Shown one piece after another: positions 19,110 through 27,906 of a DNA stretch of 64,000 nucleotides (its first letter is position 1; every line of letters begins with the position of its first letter). The DNA is taken from contig JANSWZ010000002.1 in NCBI GenBank assembly GCA_024743215.1, forward strand, positions 310,001 to 374,000, written 5' to 3'. This DNA is from Alphaproteobacteria bacterium. Lineage in GTDB: Bacteria > Pseudomonadota > Alphaproteobacteria > Rhizobiales > GCA-2746425. A model generated the notes under the pieces. That model was not told the origin of the DNA. It saw only the letters and a list, made by a program, of their open reading frames with translations, and searched no databases. Made by a program: the position numbers and the translations under genes.

Positions 19110-19928
19110 CTAACCGAACCGGCCGGTAATGTAATCCTGGGTCCGTTTGTCCGTCGGATTGGTGAAAATCTCATCGGTTACGCCTTCTTCCACAAGCATT
19201 CCAAGATGGAAGAAAGCTGTGCGCTGAGACACGCGTGCGGCCTGCTGCATGGAGTGGGTAACGATCACGATGGTAAAATTCTGGCGCAGCTCATCAATCA
19301 GCTCTTCCACTTTGGCTGTGGCTATCGGATCAAGCGCCGAGCAGGGCTCATCCATGAGGATGACCTCAGGGCTGACGGCAATGGCGCGGGCAATGCAAAG
19401 TCGTTGTTGTTGCCCTCCGGACAACCCGGTTCCCGGTTCTTCAAGGCGATCTTTGACCTCTTCGAAAAGGCCTGCCTTTTGCAGGCTTTCAACTACGATT
19501 TCCTCAAGCTCCGTTTTGTTGCGCGCAAGGCCATGAATCTTTGGACCATAGGCAACATTTTCGAAGATGGATTTGGGAAACGGATTGGGTTTTTGAAACA
19601 CCATGCCCACACGAGCCCGCAGTTCCACAACATCTACTGAAGAGTCATAAATGTCCGTCTTATCCAATGTGATATTGCCTTTGACCTGGCAGATATCAAT
19701 TATGTCGTTCATACGATTCAAACAGCGCAGAAAGGTGGACTTGCCGCAGCCTGAAGGTCCGATCAGTGCAGTAACCTGATGTTCAGGCACCTCCAGATCC
19801 ACGTCGAAAAGCGCCTGTTTCTCTCCATAAAACACATTGACCTTCTCACCCTTCATCTTGATGTGAGGCGCGTTGGTCACAACAGTGCTTTCACGATTGG
19901 TGTTCATGGTCTGAGCGGAAGCGTCCAT
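19110..19928 (-). CDS. pstB: Phosphate ABC transporter ATP-binding protein PstB
   Basis: A 272-residue ABC ATPase. Walker A is GPSGCGKST, the signature is [14 protein letters not shown], and Walker B is [12 protein letters not shown]. It starts at ATG 19928 (MDASAQ) after AAAGGA; a longer frame from 19997 would run into pstA and is unlikely. The N-terminal extension of about 25 residues before the fold is common in alphaproteobacteria. It energises high-affinity phosphate uptake with PstC and PstA. Confidence 0.95.
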   Translation of the reverse strand: MDASAQTMNTNRESTVVTNAPHIKMKGEKVNVFYGEKQALFDVDLEVPEHQVTALIGPSGCGKSTFLRCLNRMNDIIDICQVKGNITLDKTDIYDSSVDVVELRARVGMVFQKPNPFPKSIFENVAYGPKIHGLARNKTELEEIVVESLQKAGLFEEVKDRLEEPGTGLSGGQQQRLCIARAIAVSPEVILMDEPCSALDPIATAKVEELIDELRQNFTIVIVTHSMQQAARVSQRTAFFHLGMLVEEGVTDEIFTNPTDKRTQDYITGRFG

Positions 19929-19950
19929 ATCATGGATTCCTTTATACAAG

Positions 19951-21270
19951 TTACCAGCGCTGTTCGAAGCGCCTACGCAGGAAGACGGCCAAGGCATTCA
20001 TACATATGAGGAACACCAGCAATATGATGATTGCCGCAGAGGTGCGCTCAACAAAGGCACGTTCGGCTGAGTTTGCCCACAGGAAAATCTGTACCGGAAC
20101 TGCGGTAGCAGGGCTCCACGGGGATGTTGGAAAGTCATTCACAAATGCCACCATACCGATCATCAGCAATGGTGCAGTTTCGCCCAATGCCTGAGCAAGA
20201 CCAATGATGGTACCGGTCATGACGCCCGGTGCCGCCAATGGCAGTACGTGATGGAAAACCGCCTGGTTTTTGGACGCTCCAACACCAAGCGCTGCCTCGC
20301 GAATGGAAGGCGGAACGGCACGCAACGCTGCTCTTGTCGCAATGATGATTGTCGGCAGTGTCATCAGCGTCAGAACAAGTCCACCCACAATGGCTGAGGA
20401 GCGTGGCAGACCGGCGTAATTGATGAAGACTGCAAGACCCAGAATTCCGTACACGATGGACGGGACCGCCGCCAGATTATTGATGTTGACTTCAATCAGG
20501 TCAGTCCAGCGATTTTTCGGCGCGAACTCTTCCAGATAAATTGAGGCTGCAACGCCGATTGGCAAAGCCAGCAAGAGAACAACCCCCATCATGAAGGCTG
20601 ACCCCATGACCGCGACAGCAATACCGGAAGATTCCGCTCGGCTGGATGGGCCTTCTGTGAAGATAAACGTGTTAAACCGCTTTTCCAGACGACCCTCTTC
20701 AATGAGTTGGTCAATCCAGACAAGTTGCTGGTCGTCAAGCTGACGTCGGCTCTCATCGACGTCGCGTCTGATCTGCCCTTTCATAAGGGAGTCCACATCA
20801 CCGCGCGCCAAAACAGGAATGATCTGTGTGGTCCCAATCGCATCGGGATTTTCAGCGACAAAGTTGCGGATTTGATTGCTCGCTTCACGTGATACGAGTT
20901 CCAGTACCTTGCGAACTTCACCGCGGTTTGAAAGGTCAGCGCCCACGGTTTTGACGATGGCTTCGCGCACTATTTTCGAGTAATTGGCTTTGGAAATCGC
21001 TTCATCGGTGACCTGACCGTCTACAGAAAACTCAGCCCTTGGCAGATCAACCGGCAAGTCAATAATGGTTTGCTCGAAAGCCGTGTAGCCGCGTGAAATT
21101 ATGGAGTAAAATAGCAGGCCGAGGAAAATCAATCCAAGCGCAATTGCGATAATGCCATAGGCCTGAAATCGTTTCTCGGCTGCGTAGCGAGACTTCAACG
21201 ATGACTTCATCGCCTCGCCAATTGTCTTGCGGCCTGATGTCGGTCGGGAAGGCTGGGTGCTGTCAGTCAT
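19951..21270 (-). CDS. pstA: Phosphate ABC transporter permease PstA
   Basis: A 439-residue permease, longer than the enterobacterial form because of a periplasmic insertion (about residues 70-215) between the first helix and the conserved core. The core has about five further helices and the EAA-type loop [21 protein letters not shown]. Its ATG overlaps the pstC stop by one base (TAATG), so translation is coupled. Long PstA proteins are typical of alphaproteobacteria. Confidence 0.93.
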   Translation of the reverse strand: MTDSTQPSRPTSGRKTIGEAMKSSLKSRYAAEKRFQAYGIIAIALGLIFLGLLFYSIISRGYTAFEQTIIDLPVDLPRAEFSVDGQVTDEAISKANYSKIVREAIVKTVGADLSNRGEVRKVLELVSREASNQIRNFVAENPDAIGTTQIIPVLARGDVDSLMKGQIRRDVDESRRQLDDQQLVWIDQLIEEGRLEKRFNTFIFTEGPSSRAESSGIAVAVMGSAFMMGVVLLLALPIGVAASIYLEEFAPKNRWTDLIEVNINNLAAVPSIVYGILGLAVFINYAGLPRSSAIVGGLVLTLMTLPTIIIATRAALRAVPPSIREAALGVGASKNQAVFHHVLPLAAPGVMTGTIIGLAQALGETAPLLMIGMVAFVNDFPTSPWSPATAVPVQIFLWANSAERAFVERTSAAIIILLVFLICMNALAVFLRRRFEQRW

Positions 21271-22730
21271 TAGTCATACTGCTCCCGATATTTGCGCACA
21301 ATATACAGCGCGTAGATGTTCAAAATCAAAGTCATGGTGAACAGCGTCAGGCCCAGGGCAAAAGCCACCAGGGTCTGAGGGCTGGTAAACTCCGTATCGC
21401 CGGTCAACTGGCTGACAATTTTCACGGTAACGGTTGTGACCGCCTCAAGCGGGTTGGCCGTAAGGTTGGGAGCGACCCCTGCGGCCAGAACCACAATCAT
21501 GGTTTCGCCAATGGCGCGCGAAGCTGCCAATAAAATGGCACCGACAATACCGGGCAAAGCGGCCGGGAGCACGACCCGCCGAATGGTCTCCGACTTGGTT
21601 GCGCCAAGCCCGAGAGAACCTTCGCGCATGGCGCGGGGCACTGAGGTGATGATATCATCTGACAGGGAGGAAATGAATGGAATGATCATGATTCCCATCA
21701 CCACGCCAGCGGTCAGTGCGCTTCGGGCGGAAACATCCAGACCCAGAGTTGCCCCAAAATCCCTGAAAAACGGGCCAACGGTTACCAGTGCAAAGAAGCC
21801 ATAAACGATGGTTGGGATGCCCGCGAGAATTTCCAGCAATGGTTTGGCAGTGTTCCGGACCCGGTTAGAGGCATACTCTGCCATGTAAATGGCCGCGAAT
21901 AATCCGATCGGCACGGCAACCATCAGCGCGATCAAGGAGATCAGGACTGTACCCCACAGCAAAGGGATCAGGCCGTACTGGCCGACTTCCGTTCCAGAGC
22001 CGACATTTGCAAAGCGTGGGTCCCAGACTGTTCCAAGGAAGAAATTGGACAGCGGGACCATATTGAAGAAGCGAATCGTCTCCGACAGCATTGACAGTAC
22101 AATGCCAATGGTTGTGAGAATTGCGATACTGGAGGCTGTTATAAGCGCAATACGAACCGCAAGTTCCACCAGGTTTCGGGCCCGCAACTCCGGCGTCAGA
22201 TTTCTTACCAGATAAAAACCGGCCAGCAGAGCAACCAATACCAGCACACCGACCCGCAATGTGCGGCTGAGGCCCTGGCGCTCCAGATATGTGTCTGCAG
22301 CGGCCACCATGTAGCGCTGCACATCGGACCCTAATGGCACGCCCTTTTCTGCCAGCAGTGCCCGCGTATCCACCAGCCCCTCGCTGACCTGACGACGTTC
22401 TGGAGCATCCAGCAAGGTCAACCCGTTAGCAATTGAGCGAACCTGACTTTCGATAAGGCCGCGCTCTGAATCTGTCAGCGCATTGACCGTATCAGGCATT
22501 TGACCATGGACGATGTTATTCAGATAGATCGGCTCTGCGATCATCCAGAAGAGCATCACTACAACAAGCGGAAAACCGATCAGTAGCGCTCCGAAGCTGC
22601 CGTGATAAGTTGGGCGCGAATGCAGTTTCTTGACATTGCCTGCGACCAGTTGAACAGCGCGCGTACGGCTGTACAAGAATGCAGCGACCATCAGAACGAT
22701 GATGACGCTCAAAAGGAGCCCGGTTGTCAT
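21270..22730 (-). CDS. pstC: Phosphate ABC transporter permease PstC
   Basis: A 486-residue permease. It has N-terminal helices, a periplasmic insertion (about 75-140), and a C-terminal core with the EAA-type loop REGSLGLGATKSETIRRVVLP and typical PstC helices. It pairs with PstA to form the phosphate channel. It is separated from pstS by about 107 bases that include a strong hairpin. Confidence 0.93.
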   Translation of the reverse strand: MTTGLLLSVIIVLMVAAFLYSRTRAVQLVAGNVKKLHSRPTYHGSFGALLIGFPLVVVMLFWMIAEPIYLNNIVHGQMPDTVNALTDSERGLIESQVRSIANGLTLLDAPERRQVSEGLVDTRALLAEKGVPLGSDVQRYMVAAADTYLERQGLSRTLRVGVLVLVALLAGFYLVRNLTPELRARNLVELAVRIALITASSIAILTTIGIVLSMLSETIRFFNMVPLSNFFLGTVWDPRFANVGSGTEVGQYGLIPLLWGTVLISLIALMVAVPIGLFAAIYMAEYASNRVRNTAKPLLEILAGIPTIVYGFFALVTVGPFFRDFGATLGLDVSARSALTAGVVMGIMIIPFISSLSDDIITSVPRAMREGSLGLGATKSETIRRVVLPAALPGIVGAILLAASRAIGETMIVVLAAGVAPNLTANPLEAVTTVTVKIVSQLTGDTEFTSPQTLVAFALGLTLFTMTLILNIYALYIVRKYREQYD

Positions 22731-22801
22731 GTCTGACCCTTATCTTACCACCTCTCACCTAAAGGCAAGACGCAGCCTGAGATACTTACAAATATGAGGG
22801 G

Positions 22802-22834
22802 AAAAGGGCGGCCAGATTATCTGACCGCCCTTTT
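22802..22834 (-). terminator. Hairpin between pstS and pstC (attenuator or mRNA stabiliser)
   Basis: On the minus strand GGGCGGTCAG pairs with CTGGCCGCCC (one G-T pair) around a five-base loop, flanked by AAAA and TTTT, giving a terminator-shaped element just after the pstS stop. Because pstC follows in the same direction, partial termination or 3' end protection would yield more PstS than membrane components. Confidence 0.75.
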
Positions 22835-22837
22835 CAA

Positions 22838-23875
22838 TTACATGGCTTCTTTGTTCTCGAACTGAGCAAGCTCAGCCTGGCGTTCTTCTTCTGGAAGAGC
22901 AACCAGACCATATTCGGCCAATGGGCCATATGGGCCTGCGATCTCTTCGGACAGGAAGAACTCAACATAATCTGCCAAACCCGGGATCACGCCGATATGT
23001 GCCTGTTTGACGTAGAAGAACAGGGGACGTGATACGGGATATTCACCGCTGGAGATTGTTTCAACAGAAGGCGAAATACCACCCATTGTGGAAACCTGCA
23101 GTTTGTCGGTGTTGTTTTCGTAAAATGCCAGACCAAACACGCCAATACCGGTCTTGTTGGATTCGATGCGTGCGAGTGTTTCAGTGTAATCGCCATCAAT
23201 GTCGACAGATTTGCCATCTGTACGAACTTTGATGCACGCGTCTTCAGCAGCATCTTCGTCCATGCCGGAAGCGATCATTGCTTCAAGAGCACCAACATGC
23301 TCGCAGCCAGCAGCCAGCACTTTTTCTTCAAACACTTCACGGGTGCCATGTTTTTCGCCCGGAATGTAAGCAGCGATTTCCCAGTCCGGGAAGCTGGCAT
23401 TCACTTCGTTCCAAGTGGTGTGTGGATTGTCGACAAGTTTGCCATCCACAACAATTTGTGCCGCCAGTGCCTTGTACCAATCGTCAGGCTCGAACGCCAT
23501 GGCAGGCGCATCAATGTCGTAAGCGAAGACAATGCCATCGTAGCCGAACTTGACTTCGTGGATGCCCTCAACGCCTGCAGCTTTACAAGCTGCGATCTCT
23601 TTTTCGCGGATGGCGCGTGATGCATTTGCAATATCGATGGTGTTTTCACCAACGCCCTGACAGAACTGTTTCAGACCAGCGGAAGAACCGCCGGATGCTA
23701 TGATTGGCGCTGGGTAATCAGACGAATTTCCGAACTCTTCGGAAACAATAGTGGCGTAAGGAAGCACGGTTGAAGACCCGGCAACCTGAACTTGATCACG
23801 TGCTTCAGCAGCACTGACGATTGCGAAAACCGAAACGCAGACAGCAAGCGCGCTTGTTGCGGATGTAAATTTCAA
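22838..23875 (-). CDS. pstS: Phosphate-binding protein PstS
   Basis: A 345-residue periplasmic binding protein. The signal peptide ends near VSAAEA (about 24). Phosphate-site segments are visible: GSSTVLPYATIV, ASGGSSAGLKQFCQG, and NASRAIREKE. It is the larger, PstS-like family common in alphaproteobacteria. It captures phosphate for PstCAB. It is the first gene after the Pho box and the hairpin at 22802-22834 follows its stop. Confidence 0.94.
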   Translation of the reverse strand: MKFTSATSALAVCVSVFAIVSAAEARDQVQVAGSSTVLPYATIVSEEFGNSSDYPAPIIASGGSSAGLKQFCQGVGENTIDIANASRAIREKEIAACKAAGVEGIHEVKFGYDGIVFAYDIDAPAMAFEPDDWYKALAAQIVVDGKLVDNPHTTWNEVNASFPDWEIAAYIPGEKHGTREVFEEKVLAAGCEHVGALEAMIASGMDEDAAEDACIKVRTDGKSVDIDGDYTETLARIESNKTGIGVFGLAFYENNTDKLQVSTMGGISPSVETISSGEYPVSRPLFFYVKQAHIGVIPGLADYVEFFLSEEIAGPYGPLAEYGLVALPEEERQAELAQFENKEAM

Positions 23876-24062
23876 TGGACTTCTCCCTGGAAAGGTCCGG
23901 GCCTACTGTCCAAATCACAGCAGCACCCACTGTTCAATTTTAAAACCCCTGCCCTCCTCAAATCAGAAGGGTTTGGGCGACGAATAAAGAGCGAGCGCAT
24001 TTTGCGCTACGCAAAAGGCAGGAAGTATTCCCTTCCTTCACGATGCAAACTAGCTAGACGCA

Positions 24063-24101
24063 GTGATGCTTCTATGACGTTTATGTATCATTTCAATGAC
24101 A
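24063..24101 (-). promoter_or_regulatory. Tandem Pho box upstream of pstS
   Basis: Read on the minus strand, four hexamers occur at exact 11-base steps: TGTCAT (24096-24101), TGATAC (24085-24090), CGTCAT (24074-24079) and CATCAC (24063-24068), each followed by an A-rich spacer. This is the TGTCA-type direct-repeat layout bound by PhoB dimers. It lies just past the phoR stop and about 190 bases before the pstS start, so it would create a phosphate-controlled promoter for pstSCAB-phoU-phoB. Confidence 0.72.
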
Positions 24102-24118
24102 CTCTAAGTGACTGTCAT

Positions 24119-25507
24119 TCATGGCTTTTTACCAATCGAAACGGAGTTCGATCCGTTTTCAACAGGTGGAAGATCAATCTTTTTGGGGAATCCCACAGAG
24201 AAGGTTGCCCCTTTTCCGGTTTCTGTTGCGATGTCCAATGCTGCACTGTGTCTGTTGAGTATGTGTTTGACGATCGCAAGCCCAAGGCCGGTACCCTGTT
24301 TCTGGCGGCTTGTTTCCACATCTGCTCGATAGAACCGTTCTGTCAGGCGCGGGACGTGTTCAGATGCAATTCCGGGCCCATAATCGCGAATAGCGACAGA
24401 CGGACCCGTTTCTGTTGACCCCGCCGCGAGCACAATCTCAACCAGGCCTCCAGATGCACCATATTTGATCGCGTTCTCAATCAGGTTGCTGAACACCTGA
24501 ACCAGCTCATCCTGAGCACCGGACACAGTGACAGGTTGAGCCGAAATATCGAGGTCGAGTTTCACTTTATTTTCGCGTGCCAAGGGAGCCAGCGTATCGC
24601 TCACATGGCCGATGAGCGCGCCCAATTCGATCGGATCCGTTGGCCGCAAATGAGCTTTCATTTCAATGCGGCTGAGAGACAACAGATCGTCAATAAGGCG
24701 CGACATGCGCTGCGACTGTTCTCGCATAATGTTCAAAAACCGGGCACGCGCAGTTTCGTCGTCCTTTGCCGGACCCAACAATGTCTCGACAAATCCGGAC
24801 AAAGACGCCAGCGGCGTCCTCAATTCATGGCTGGCATTTGCAATGAAATCAACGCGCATGCGCTCTGTTCGCTTTTGCTCACTCAAATCCTGAAACTGGA
24901 CCAGTAGAAAACGTGAAGGTTCGCTCGCAGGACCGGTGTTTTCCGTATCGAAGCGCAACGGACTTAGAGCCACATTGAACCAGCGCTCAACCGGAAATCG
25001 TTCAATATACTCAAGCTGTTCGGGCTGATCATTTGCCAAAACCCGGTTCAGAGCGCCGACCAGATCACGTTGCCGAAAATGCAAGGACATGGCCTGACCA
25101 GGTTTGATGTCTCCCAACACGGACCTGGTGGCCGCATTGCTGAAGCGAACGATCCCTTCGCGGTCCACCAATATGCTTGGCATTGATAAGGAAGCCACCA
25201 CCCGTTTGGTGGATGTGTTGGGCCATGTCGACTGCCTTGCCACTGCGCGGGCTGTCTGCAGCACAGCCAATTGCCTGCGCCGCTGGCTGGCCACTGGCTC
25301 TACCATGGCTGCTGCCCAAAGTGCCAAAAGGAACAGAATGCCGGCAGCGGGTGTCAGGTCGCCGCGCATCCAGAAGGCCAACACGCCTCCAAGAGACACA
25401 ATCAACACCCAGCGCTGATCCAGCAGCCGTTTTATTGGCGCAACATTTTCCGTTTCCGCATCCGAAAGTGCGGGGTCGACTGGCATGATGGCCGGTCCTC
25501 CATTCAT
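24119..25507 (-). CDS. phoR: Phosphate regulon sensor histidine kinase PhoR
   Basis: A 462-residue kinase with two N-terminal membrane helices (about 32-70), a PAS domain (about 100-200), HisKA with [17 protein letters not shown] (His227), and HATPase with [15 protein letters not shown] and [12 protein letters not shown]. It phosphorylates PhoB when Pst/PhoU report phosphate shortage. Upstream of pstS in the same direction, it may have its own promoter in the 156-base divergent gap with the polyphosphate kinase gene. An alternative start lies at 25486. Confidence 0.93.
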   Translation of the reverse strand: MNGGPAIMPVDPALSDAETENVAPIKRLLDQRWVLIVSLGGVLAFWMRGDLTPAAGILFLLALWAAAMVEPVASQRRRQLAVLQTARAVARQSTWPNTSTKRVVASLSMPSILVDREGIVRFSNAATRSVLGDIKPGQAMSLHFRQRDLVGALNRVLANDQPEQLEYIERFPVERWFNVALSPLRFDTENTGPASEPSRFLLVQFQDLSEQKRTERMRVDFIANASHELRTPLASLSGFVETLLGPAKDDETARARFLNIMREQSQRMSRLIDDLLSLSRIEMKAHLRPTDPIELGALIGHVSDTLAPLARENKVKLDLDISAQPVTVSGAQDELVQVFSNLIENAIKYGASGGLVEIVLAAGSTETGPSVAIRDYGPGIASEHVPRLTERFYRADVETSRQKQGTGLGLAIVKHILNRHSAALDIATETGKGATFSVGFPKKIDLPPVENGSNSVSIGKKP

Positions 25508-25663
25508 TGGCTTCTGTCATTGAGCATGACCGAAAACCCTTATGCGGCAAAGTTATTTCAGTTTTTTGACAGTCCGCGAAACTCATCACCAAAAAACTGC
25601 TGGATTGTGAGCGACGCTACAATCCGATACCGTGGGGTAACAGTACAGTGTTTGGGAGCCTTT

Positions 25664-26557
25664 ATGACGAAAAGCAATTCATCCTCCAGCGACGCACTTC
25701 TTGAAAAATTTGATCTTGATGATGCAAAACTGGCGCCTCGGATCAAGGATGCTGCCATGCAGAGCGGCCATTATCCTTATGATGAAAAACTGTCGCGCAA
25801 AACCTATGAGAAAGAATTGCGGATTTTGCAAATTGAACTGGTAAAAGTTCAGGCATGGGCAAAGGAAAGTGGTGCGCGACTGGTGCTGGTGTTTGAAGGT
25901 CGGGACGCGGCCGGCAAGGGCGGCAGCATCAATGCCATCCGGGCCTATATGAATCCACGTTCAGTCAAAATTGCAGCCCTTCCCAAACCAACAGAGCGGG
26001 AAAGAGGGCAATGGTATTTCCAGCGCTATATCCAGCATCTGCCAACAGATGGTGAAACAGTTCTGTTTGACCGCTCCTGGTACAACCGTGCTGGCGTTGA
26101 ACCGGTTATGGGTTTTTGCACACCTGAACAGCACCAGACCTTTTTGCAGGAAGCACCAAAATTTGAGCAAATGCTTGTTGATGAAGGCATTCACCTGTTC
26201 AAGTTCTGGCTGAATATCGGGCGCGAAATGCAGATGAAGCGGTTTCATGATCGCAGGCATGACGAGTTGAAACAGTGGAAACTGTCGCCCATGGATATCG
26301 CTTCTTTAGATAAGTGGGGTGACTATACAGACAAGCGAAATTTGATGCTGAAGAAGACCCACGCGGTCACTACGCCATGGACCATTGTGCGCTCAAACGA
26401 CAAACGTCGAGCCCGCCTGAATACAATCCGCCATGTGCTCAGCAATCTGGATTATGACGGGAAGAACAAGGATGCCATCGGCAAAGTCGATCCACTTATT
26501 CTTGGTCAGGGCCCTGAATTCCTGAGGCTTCACGAGGCCATGGATTTCGATGATTAG
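25664..26557 (+). CDS. ppk2: Polyphosphate kinase 2 (PPK2 class I)
   Basis: A 297-residue PPK2. The Walker A loop is [10 protein letters not shown] (79-88) and the Walker B/lid region is [10 protein letters not shown] (135-144), with the PPK2 block [14 protein letters not shown]. Single-domain class I enzymes move phosphate between polyphosphate and nucleoside diphosphates, often favouring NTP synthesis. ATG 25664 has GGGAG upstream; a longer frame from 25271 overlaps phoR and is rejected. Divergent from phoR, it ties polyphosphate to phosphate homeostasis. Confidence 0.93.
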   Translation: MTKSNSSSSDALLEKFDLDDAKLAPRIKDAAMQSGHYPYDEKLSRKTYEKELRILQIELVKVQAWAKESGARLVLVFEGRDAAGKGGSINAIRAYMNPRSVKIAALPKPTERERGQWYFQRYIQHLPTDGETVLFDRSWYNRAGVEPVMGFCTPEQHQTFLQEAPKFEQMLVDEGIHLFKFWLNIGREMQMKRFHDRRHDELKQWKLSPMDIASLDKWGDYTDKRNLMLKKTHAVTTPWTIVRSNDKRRARLNTIRHVLSNLDYDGKNKDAIGKVDPLILGQGPEFLRLHEAMDFDD

Positions 26558-26569
26558 TGGAACCGTTGA

Positions 26570-27712
26570 TCAGCTTTGGAGCGCAGACCGGTAGAGGTCC
26601 ATAACGCGTTGTTCCATGACTTTGATGGAAAACTCGTTTGAAACACGTTGATGGAGATAGTCAGTGTCCGCCGACTTGAACCCGGCTTGTTTCATCGCGT
26701 GCATTGCGTTGGTGATGTCCTGCAGATCCGGATTTACCAACGCGTCTGAGCGGTCGCCATAAATCTCTCCAACGCCGCCGACATGTGTACAGATCATGGG
26801 CATGGCGGCACCGGCCGCCTCCAGGACAATATAAGGCAAGGACTCTGCCCGTGAGGGCACCACAATTGCTTTTGCCAAGGCGAAGGCTTGGCGGGCCGGT
26901 GTCGAGGGTTTGAAAGCAACGACCTCTTCCAGGCCACGTTGCGCCACCATGTCGCGATACCGCGCCTTATCCTCTTCAGCCCCATCGCCGACGATCCAGG
27001 CTGTTGTCAGGCTTTCACGGTTCAGTTGCTCCATGGCATTGATGAACAGATCAACGCCCTTCAAATCGCGCAACATGCCAATAAACAGAAAATCGCGGGC
27101 GGTCTCATCAGGATTTACATGGACCAATTCGGCGCTGGTGATCCCGTTGTGAACGACTGTGGCAATTGTTTTCGGAACGCCGACCTTTTCAACGTAGGTC
27201 CGCTGTTCGTAAGCACTGACATGGATGAGGCCGCTGGTCCAACGCTCCAGAAACCGCTCCATGGTAAAATAAATGCGGCCTTCCTTGCTGGATTTAGGGT
27301 AGTGCAGACTTCCGCCATGCGGAGCGTAGAAAACAGCCGTTCCCTTGTCCAGACCACCAAATTCACCAAGGCCTTTGGCAAAACGGCCATAAACACCACC
27401 TTTGGAGCCGTGACAATGCACAACGTCCGGCTTCAGTGAGCGGAGCACTTTATTGACCCGCATGAAGGCAGCTATGTCCGACGGGCCAACCGCCCTTGGC
27501 ATTGCCAGCCGTCTGACGCCGAGCGGTAACAATGGACGTAATCGTTCAATGTGAGCAGCCTCGAAGGGGCCGCCCGTAACCTCGTCGCAGACGATGCCAA
27601 CCCGATGGCCCTGCTCGGCTTGCGCCACAGCTAAGTCCGCCAGGTGTCTGAAGATTCCGCCAATTGGCGAGCGGACGAGATGTATGATTGTGAGGGGGCT
27701 TTGCTTCGTCAT
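26570..27712 (-). CDS. Family 4 glycosyltransferase
   Basis: A 380-residue GT-B enzyme. The N-terminal Rossmann domain contains LVRSPIGGIFRHLADLA and PDVVHCHGSKGG; the C-terminal donor domain contains FIGMLRDLKGVDLFI and the E-x7-E motif region VVPSRAESLPYIVLEAAGAAMP. Such retaining enzymes build lipopolysaccharide, capsule or exopolysaccharide. Acceptor and donor are unknown. It is convergent with ppk2 (12-base gap) and divergent from the sulfite dehydrogenase operon, so it has no obvious operon partners. Confidence 0.85.
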   Translation of the reverse strand: MTKQSPLTIIHLVRSPIGGIFRHLADLAVAQAEQGHRVGIVCDEVTGGPFEAAHIERLRPLLPLGVRRLAMPRAVGPSDIAAFMRVNKVLRSLKPDVVHCHGSKGGVYGRFAKGLGEFGGLDKGTAVFYAPHGGSLHYPKSSKEGRIYFTMERFLERWTSGLIHVSAYEQRTYVEKVGVPKTIATVVHNGITSAELVHVNPDETARDFLFIGMLRDLKGVDLFINAMEQLNRESLTTAWIVGDGAEEDKARYRDMVAQRGLEEVVAFKPSTPARQAFALAKAIVVPSRAESLPYIVLEAAGAAMPMICTHVGGVGEIYGDRSDALVNPDLQDITNAMHAMKQAGFKSADTDYLHQRVSNEFSIKVMEQRVMDLYRSALQS

Positions 27713-27906
27713 TCTGCATCAACTGAAAAGATTAGGTTTGTCATTCTTATATAAGACAGGTTAATAGGTTCTTCAGGTCCATATCTGGACTCACATTTTT
27801 CCAAGATCATTTGCTCATTTTTGAGACTAATAGTCTTGATAGCCGACAGTTTCTATTGATAATCCGCCTGTGTACAGATATCACATGGGTGCGGAGGATG
27901 AAGTAT

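Noticed and set aside
25516-25532. CTGTCAT followed by CATGACC in the phoR-ppk2 gap, possible Pho box
   Set aside because: Only one half fits TGTCA; the second does not fall on the 11-base phase, and the sequence reads more like a chance inverted pair.
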